A stretch of 64,000 bases of DNA from Acidisarcina polymorpha (lineage in GTDB: Bacteria; Acidobacteriota; Terriglobia; Terriglobales; Acidobacteriaceae). The notes below the pieces were generated by a model. It had not been told where the DNA came from, did no database searches, and saw only the letters and a program-made list of their open reading frames with translations. This document shows positions 59,650-64,000 of this stretch, in pieces. The stretch is from assembly GCF_003330725.1 (NCBI RefSeq), contig NZ_CP030840.1, forward strand, positions 3,286,001 through 3,350,000, read 5' to 3'. How positions within the stretch are numbered: the first letter of the stretch is position 1; every line of letters begins with the position of its first letter. Position numbers and translations under genes: made by a program.

Positions 59650-62289
59650 CTACTCTTCCCGCATCAGCCTAGCAGCGTCCACAGTCACGGCACGGCGGGC
59701 AGGAATTAGCGTCGCCGTCAATCCAAGTAAAGCCATCGTCGCAATTACACCGCTCACGACCAAAGGATCGCTTGGATCTGCCTGATATACGATTCGTCCA
59801 AGCAATCGGCTGGAAAAGAGTCCCGCGACGAGGCCGACTATCGAACCGGATATCAGCAGGGCCAAGGGCCGACCGATGGCCGAGGCGAGAATCTGCGATC
59901 GCTGGGCGCCCAGCGCTATGCGGATGCCCAATTCCTTCATCCGCTTGCTGACACTGTAGGCCGCCATGCCGAAGATGCCTGTGACCGCCAGCATCGCCGC
60001 CAGCATTCCCATGATGCCGAGAGCTGCCGCGGCTGTCCGCGCCGGGAACAGTACGTTGCTCAATGCATCATCCCAACTGCGGATTGTGATCGGCGCCGTG
60101 GGCGCAATGCCGCTCAACATCCGCTGCAACGAAGCCGCCATGTCGCGAGAAGTCAGGCTAGAGCGCACCACCAGGTTAGTGCTGCTCTGCTCCATCTGTG
60201 CTGTCGACACGTAGACTGCGCATATCGGGTCTTCGTTCAGATCTACATACTTTCCACTCTCTGCAACGCCAATGACCTCATAGGAGTCTTTCCATAACAA
60301 AAAATGGTTTCCCACGGCTGGACGATTCCCAAACATCTTGTGAGCAAAGGTCGCGTTTACAATGGCCACGCGAGGCGAATGGGCCTCGTCGCGCCACGTA
60401 AAATTGCGCCCGGTTAGCAGGCGAGTTCCTGCTGCTTTAAGGTAGTCCGGCGATATCGGATAAACGCGTGTATCAAGGACTTGATTCGATAGTGTCTGAT
60501 CTACAGTTCCGGGCCAATAAACGGGAATGCCGCTCATCCCCGATCCGCTCAGCGGCAAAAAGTTCACAATGCCCGCGGCCTGCACACCAGGTATGCTTTC
60601 CGCTGCATCGATGATCTGCTTCTGTTTTTCAAGAGCATTATCTCCATCAATGCCGACCATGCCGAAATTTACTTTTGCCACCGTTGCTCCTGCGGGCTTG
60701 ATACCGAGTGGGGCGTGGAGTGCCCGCACCATTCCGCGAATAGCGACCAGCGAAGCAGTAACCAGCAGGGTGCAAATTGCAATTTGAGCACCGAGTAACA
60801 CGTCTCTTATTGCAAATGTGCGGAGACGCGCCGATTCTGCCGGAGCGCTCTTGATCGCCTGTAGGGGACGGCTTTGCCATGCATGCCAGGCCGGGATCAT
60901 GCCAAAAAGCAGGCCGCTCATCACGGATAATGCGAGGCCTGCAAGATACACCCCGGCATCGACTGCCACCACGAGGTGTTCAGAGCCCGCACCGAATGGT
61001 TGCCACCGGCTCAGGGCACCTAACAATGTAGCTGCGCAAAACATCCCAACCGCGCCACCCAGCAGCGAAACGACCAAGGCCTCGGTCAGGAGTTGCCACA
61101 ATAATCGCTGTCGGCTCGATCCCAGTGCTACGCGCAACGCCAACTCTCGGCCGCGATCAGCCGCGCGGGCGGCAAACAGACTTGCCAGGTTCGCGCAGGC
61201 TGCTGTAAGCAAGAGCAGCGCCAGCAGCATCACGCCGAACAGAAACTGATGGATGAGAACTCCGTCATCACCTTCAAGCCCTGGCCGAATGAGGCGTGCT
61301 GATTGCTCTAGGTCAGTCGCCGGGTACTCTTTTTGTAGATCGCGAGCAATGGCGTTGAGATTCTCAGTTGCCCGCTCGGCCGTAACGCCCGGCTTCAACC
61401 GTCCGATCACAGCCACCGGTTCGTACAGGCGGCTGTGCAGAAAATCCCAACCTTCCACCTGTTCTTCATTCACCATGGGGACAAAATAATCCGGCCAGAA
61501 GAACCGCTCCAGACCATGAAAATCGCGCGGGGCGACGCCCACGACGGTGAACGGATGAGTGCTCAGGCTCACCGTTTTGCCAATCACCTCCGGATCCGCA
61601 CGGAATTCGTGCCTCCATAGTGCGTCACTCAACACCACGTAGGGAGCTGAACCCGGCCCGTGCTCATCGTTCGCATGAAAAAATCGCCCTATTTCGGGCT
61701 GCACACCCAGAAGATCGAAATAGTTTCCAGTAACGTCGTAGCCGGAAACTTCCCGCACCTTGTTGTTCCATTCGAGACCGACACTCGATAGTCCATACAC
61801 TGCCGCCATTCCGGCGAAAGTCGTGTTCCTCCGGCGAAAATCCTCGAACGCAGGATAAGAGGGACCGCCACTCATCCACTCTTTGTGATAAATCTGATGA
61901 ACGCTTTGCGGGTCGGCAATCTTCAGAGGATGTAGGATCACGGCGTTCAGCACGCCAAAGACAACGATGTTTGCTCCAATTCCCAAAGCCAGCGTCACCA
62001 TGGCCGTCACTGCGAACCCTGGTGATCTTTTTAGTTGCCGAAGCGCGAATTTTACGTCGAGCCAAAAGCCCTCCAGGCTTAGCGCGGCATCCGCGCCCAT
62101 CGTCTTCTCCCGCATGGCTACGGGGTTTCCAAACCTCAATCGCGCGGCGCGCCAGGCTTCCGTTTCGCTTAAACCCGCGCAAATACCTTCTTCTACCGCC
62201 ATATCAATATGCGATCGCAACTCTTCAGCGATATCAGCATCGACAGCGTCCCGTCGGTTCAGATTTCTCAATCGTGACCACAATCCCAT
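59650..62289 (-). CDS. ADOP-type (acidobacterial duplicated orphan) ABC permease
   Basis: 879 residues. N-terminal soluble ~70 residues (RLRNLNRRDAVDADIAEELRSHIDMAVEEG) are typical of ADOP proteins. Then two FtsX/MacB-type modules: a TM helix (FAVTAMVTLALGIGANIVVFGV), a periplasmic MacB_PCD domain, three TM helices with FtsX signature (ACANLASLFAARAADRGRELALRVALGSSRQRLL), a second periplasmic domain and a final TM set (MKELGIRIALGAQRSQILA). No ATPase is adjacent, hence orphan. The family is characteristic of Acidobacteria, supporting the taxonomic call. It follows a wrecked PadR gene. Confidence 0.92.
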   Translation of the reverse strand: MGLWSRLRNLNRRDAVDADIAEELRSHIDMAVEEGICAGLSETEAWRAARLRFGNPVAMREKTMGADAALSLEGFWLDVKFALRQLKRSPGFAVTAMVTLALGIGANIVVFGVLNAVILHPLKIADPQSVHQIYHKEWMSGGPSYPAFEDFRRRNTTFAGMAAVYGLSSVGLEWNNKVREVSGYDVTGNYFDLLGVQPEIGRFFHANDEHGPGSAPYVVLSDALWRHEFRADPEVIGKTVSLSTHPFTVVGVAPRDFHGLERFFWPDYFVPMVNEEQVEGWDFLHSRLYEPVAVIGRLKPGVTAERATENLNAIARDLQKEYPATDLEQSARLIRPGLEGDDGVLIHQFLFGVMLLALLLLTAACANLASLFAARAADRGRELALRVALGSSRQRLLWQLLTEALVVSLLGGAVGMFCAATLLGALSRWQPFGAGSEHLVVAVDAGVYLAGLALSVMSGLLFGMIPAWHAWQSRPLQAIKSAPAESARLRTFAIRDVLLGAQIAICTLLVTASLVAIRGMVRALHAPLGIKPAGATVAKVNFGMVGIDGDNALEKQKQIIDAAESIPGVQAAGIVNFLPLSGSGMSGIPVYWPGTVDQTLSNQVLDTRVYPISPDYLKAAGTRLLTGRNFTWRDEAHSPRVAIVNATFAHKMFGNRPAVGNHFLLWKDSYEVIGVAESGKYVDLNEDPICAVYVSTAQMEQSSTNLVVRSSLTSRDMAASLQRMLSGIAPTAPITIRSWDDALSNVLFPARTAAAALGIMGMLAAMLAVTGIFGMAAYSVSKRMKELGIRIALGAQRSQILASAIGRPLALLISGSIVGLVAGLFSSRLLGRIVYQADPSDPLVVSGVIATMALLGLTATLIPARRAVTVDAARLMREE

Positions 62290-62496
62290 TGCACACCTCA
62301 CAGGCTTCGCCAAGGACGTACTCTGCTCTTAAGTTTCCAAGCCGCCATGCCCCCATCGCGCTGCTTGTTACGCGTATCGCATAATCGCTCGAACGCGCGA
62401 TATGCTGCACGATTCCATATCCGTGCATGCGACCCAGCTGCGAGAGAGTTTTGAAACCAGCAAGTCAAGAGATCCTTGTAAATCTTTGTTCGCCAT
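62290..62496 (-). pseudogene. PadR-family regulator, degraded
   Basis: From ATG 62496 (AGGGG seven bases upstream) the frame gives ANKDLQGSLDLLVSK, the standard PadR start. It then shifts frame after an A-run at 62449-62452; the next frame gives GRMHGYGIVQHIARSSDYAIRV, the second PadR block. The third block (EGSLYPALHRME) is deleted and LGNLRAEYVLGEAC resembles what follows. The gene then merges into the permease start. PadR genes usually precede ADOP permeases and repress them, so here repression is probably lost. Confidence 0.75.
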
Positions 62497-62588
62497 TTTC
62501 GACCCCTTGATATCTAGGCTTCCCGAAACGATAGCCCTAGATTCCTAGGTATGTCAATCATCCATTATTCTCGGTTGACTTCCTAAAC

Positions 62589-62726
62589 GTGCCCAACCCA
62601 CCGGCACATTTGCTCCTTGGGCCCGATGCCTTTGAATACGTGACGAAGGAGATGGAAGCACTTCGCTCGGAATTCGCCGAGTGGGAGGGTGCAACAAGGT
62701 CGACCAACTTTGAAGGGCTTGGATAG
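62589..62726 (+). pseudogene. SDR C-terminal fragment
   Basis: Reads PNPPAHLLLGPDAFEYVTKEMEALRSEFAEWEG then TRSTNFEGLG and TAG at 62724-62726. This is the C-terminal tail typical of SDR oxidoreductases related to the one at 25089 (NPPxxLLLGxDA). No cofactor or active-site region remains. It is a deletion relic between the PadR pseudogene and the esterase gene. Confidence 0.65.
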
Positions 62727-62823
62727 CTCTTTAGCCGATCAAGTCGGGGAAAATATGGCTACTCAGCTCTAGCGATCTGACGTTTCGAATGGCGCGTTCA
62801 AGCTGATGCACTGTTGGGGTAGA

Positions 62824-64000
62824 TCATGGTTGGAATAGATCCAAGGGGACGGCGTCGGCCATAGCTCGATAACCCGCCGGCGACGGATGCAGGTGGTCGC
62901 CGCTATCATAGTCCGATCGCAAACGGTCGGAATGGCCGGGATCTGCCATGATCTTGTCGAAGTCGATCACCGCGTCGAAATGTCCAGCTGCGCGAATCCA
63001 GGCATTGACCATCTGCCGGTCTCGTTCGTTGGCGGGGCCGGGATGATAGTAGGCGGAGCCCGAAAACGGCATGATGGTTCCTCCGAGTACCTTGATGCCG
63101 TGGGCGTGCGCGCGCAGGATCATTTGCTCATAGGCTCCAATCATCTCGCGCACCAGATTCTCGTGCTGGCCTTCCGTGGCGTCGCCGGTCCGCGTCAAAG
63201 TGCCAAGATCGTTGATCCCTTCGAGAATGATGAGGTAGTGAGCGCCAGTCTGGGCGAGGACATCACGATCAAAACGCGCGAGGGCGTTCGGACCGAGTCC
63301 GTCGGCGAGCAGACGATTGCCGCCAATGCCTTGGTTGAGTACGGCAATCCTATTGGTGGCCGGGTTGGTGGCAGCAGGCTGCTGCAAGCGTGCAGAGAGA
63401 TCGTCGGTCCAGCGGTCGTTCCCGTTGGTGGTCGCGCCGTGTCCGTCTGTTATCGAGTCTCCCAAAACAACAATGGACGCAGACTCGTGGGTAGCAGACA
63501 CATCGACCCCTGAGAGAAAAAACCAATGATCAGCGGTGTGAGCGGTGGGTAGTTCCACGGCGGATGCCGGCAATCCTGCCGCCAGGTACGAAGTGGCGCG
63601 GGAACCGGGATGGCCAGTCTCCTGGCCTGGCGCGGATTCGATCTGCATTGTGATGGCCAGGTCAATCAACGGTAGCACCGGATAGGCGATCGAATCGGAG
63701 AGGTACTCTGCACCCATGGGGATTAGAACGTCCGTCCGCTGGTTGAATGTAACCACCCGATCCGAGGCAGGGTCGATCCTGCTCGTACTCGGCGACAAGG
63801 GGTGGGCGATGTGTACGGCAGTCAGGTGGAGAGGCGCAGTGCCGAATGCGTTCGAAATGCGCAAGCGGATCAGCGGTCCCCCAATCGAGAGATGCACGAT
63901 CTGTCGAAGCGTTGCGTCATGCAGGTCTCCAGGAGGCGCTTGATTGCCGGATTCAGGAACTTGCTGCGAAGAAGCCCACGAACCGACCCATGATCCATTG
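62824..64000 (-). CDS. SGNH/GDSL esterase (partial at right edge)
   Basis: At least 392 residues; the frame is open to the window end, where WVGSWASSQQVPESG is still typical sequence, so only the start and signal peptide are missing. The family blocks are VVLGDSITDGHG (catalytic Ser), GIGGNRLL (Gly), ILEGINDLG (Asn in GxND) and SGDHLHPSPAGY (Asp and His). The N-terminal half is the beta domain seen in secreted carbohydrate or lipid esterases (HLSIGGPLIRLRISNAFGTAPL). Likely exported and acts on acyl or acetyl esters, perhaps of plant polymers. Confidence 0.9.
   Translation of the reverse strand, partial: NGSWVGSWASSQQVPESGNQAPPGDLHDATLRQIVHLSIGGPLIRLRISNAFGTAPLHLTAVHIAHPLSPSTSRIDPASDRVVTFNQRTDVLIPMGAEYLSDSIAYPVLPLIDLAITMQIESAPGQETGHPGSRATSYLAAGLPASAVELPTAHTADHWFFLSGVDVSATHESASIVVLGDSITDGHGATTNGNDRWTDDLSARLQQPAATNPATNRIAVLNQGIGGNRLLADGLGPNALARFDRDVLAQTGAHYLIILEGINDLGTLTRTGDATEGQHENLVREMIGAYEQMILRAHAHGIKVLGGTIMPFSGSAYYHPGPANERDRQMVNAWIRAAGHFDAVIDFDKIMADPGHSDRLRSDYDSGDHLHPSPAGYRAMADAVPLDLFQP

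Noticed and set aside
1-64000. CRISPR array
   Set aside because: No regularly spaced direct repeats or cas genes were seen.

Overview
The window looks like a chromosomal segment of a soil acidobacterium (class Terriglobia, family Acidobacteriaceae or close). The signs are an ADOP-type orphan ABC permease behind a PadR gene, a beta-propeller sensor kinase with Y_Y_Y domain, PRTRC plasmid genes, many single-gene SDR, NmrA and cupin redox genes, and moderate GC. Two intact tRNA genes (Pro-TGG and His-GTG) support a chromosomal location. This assignment is inferred from gene content; no marker gene such as 16S rRNA is present.

Region by region: (1) 1-2.3 kb, DNA repair: the tail of a lysine-rich protein, exonuclease III, a Nudix hydrolase and a SRAP/HMCES abasic-site protein. 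(2) 2.4-3.4 kb, decay: a membrane-protein pseudogene and a 102-bp MITE-like element. (3) 3.4-9.6 kb: a LysR regulator divergent from a redox/hydrolase operon (NmrA, hydrolase with a premature stop, SDR, NmrA, epoxide-hydrolase-like protein, Tat-exported cupin). (4) 9.7-10.5 kb: an IS91-type remnant. (5) 10.5-16.9 kb: an HxlR regulator beside a minus-strand cluster with four cupins, two NTF2-like proteins, an old yellow enzyme, a TIM-barrel isomerase and a monooxygenase. (6) 17-31.9 kb: SDR, frameshifted response regulator plus intact propeller kinase, two AraC regulators, more SDR and quinone-oxidoreductase genes, an amidohydrolase and small exported or membrane proteins. (7) 32-37.9 kb: aldo/keto reductase, SDR and TetR around a twin palindromic operator, an exported cupin, and an FAD monooxygenase with a structured leader.

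(8) 38-53.7 kb is the mobile and accessory part and is full of junctions. It holds an SOS mutasome cassette (imuA, imuB, dnaE2) collapsed by an internal deletion, a frameshifted DUF4007 defence-type gene, fragments of a receiver-like gene, a MoxR ATPase and a PP-loop enzyme, and a RES toxin/antitoxin pair with a palindromic operator. It also holds a small redox group with an extra peptide deformylase, a truncated PRTRC plasmid cassette, an integrase tail beside a tRNA-Ala remnant, and an apparently intact integrase plus excisionase abutting tRNA-Pro. (9) 53.7-64 kb: DUF4112, tRNA-His, a secreted protein, DUF2306, TetR/SDR, an ADOP permease with a wrecked PadR gene, and an SGNH esterase running off the right edge.

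Recurring themes are small electrophile or quinone redox enzymes under one-component regulators, and an unusual number of genes broken by one base or by one deletion. The single-base lesions may be real decay or assembly error and should be checked against reads. The deletion junctions (imuB/dnaE2, receiver/MoxR, PRTRC-B, integrase/PRTRC-F) are more likely real. I found no clearly new complete system. The best candidates for a closer look are the collapsed mutasome with its SOS-like box and coupled small ORFs, the long-antitoxin RES module, and the structured leader of the FAD monooxygenase.
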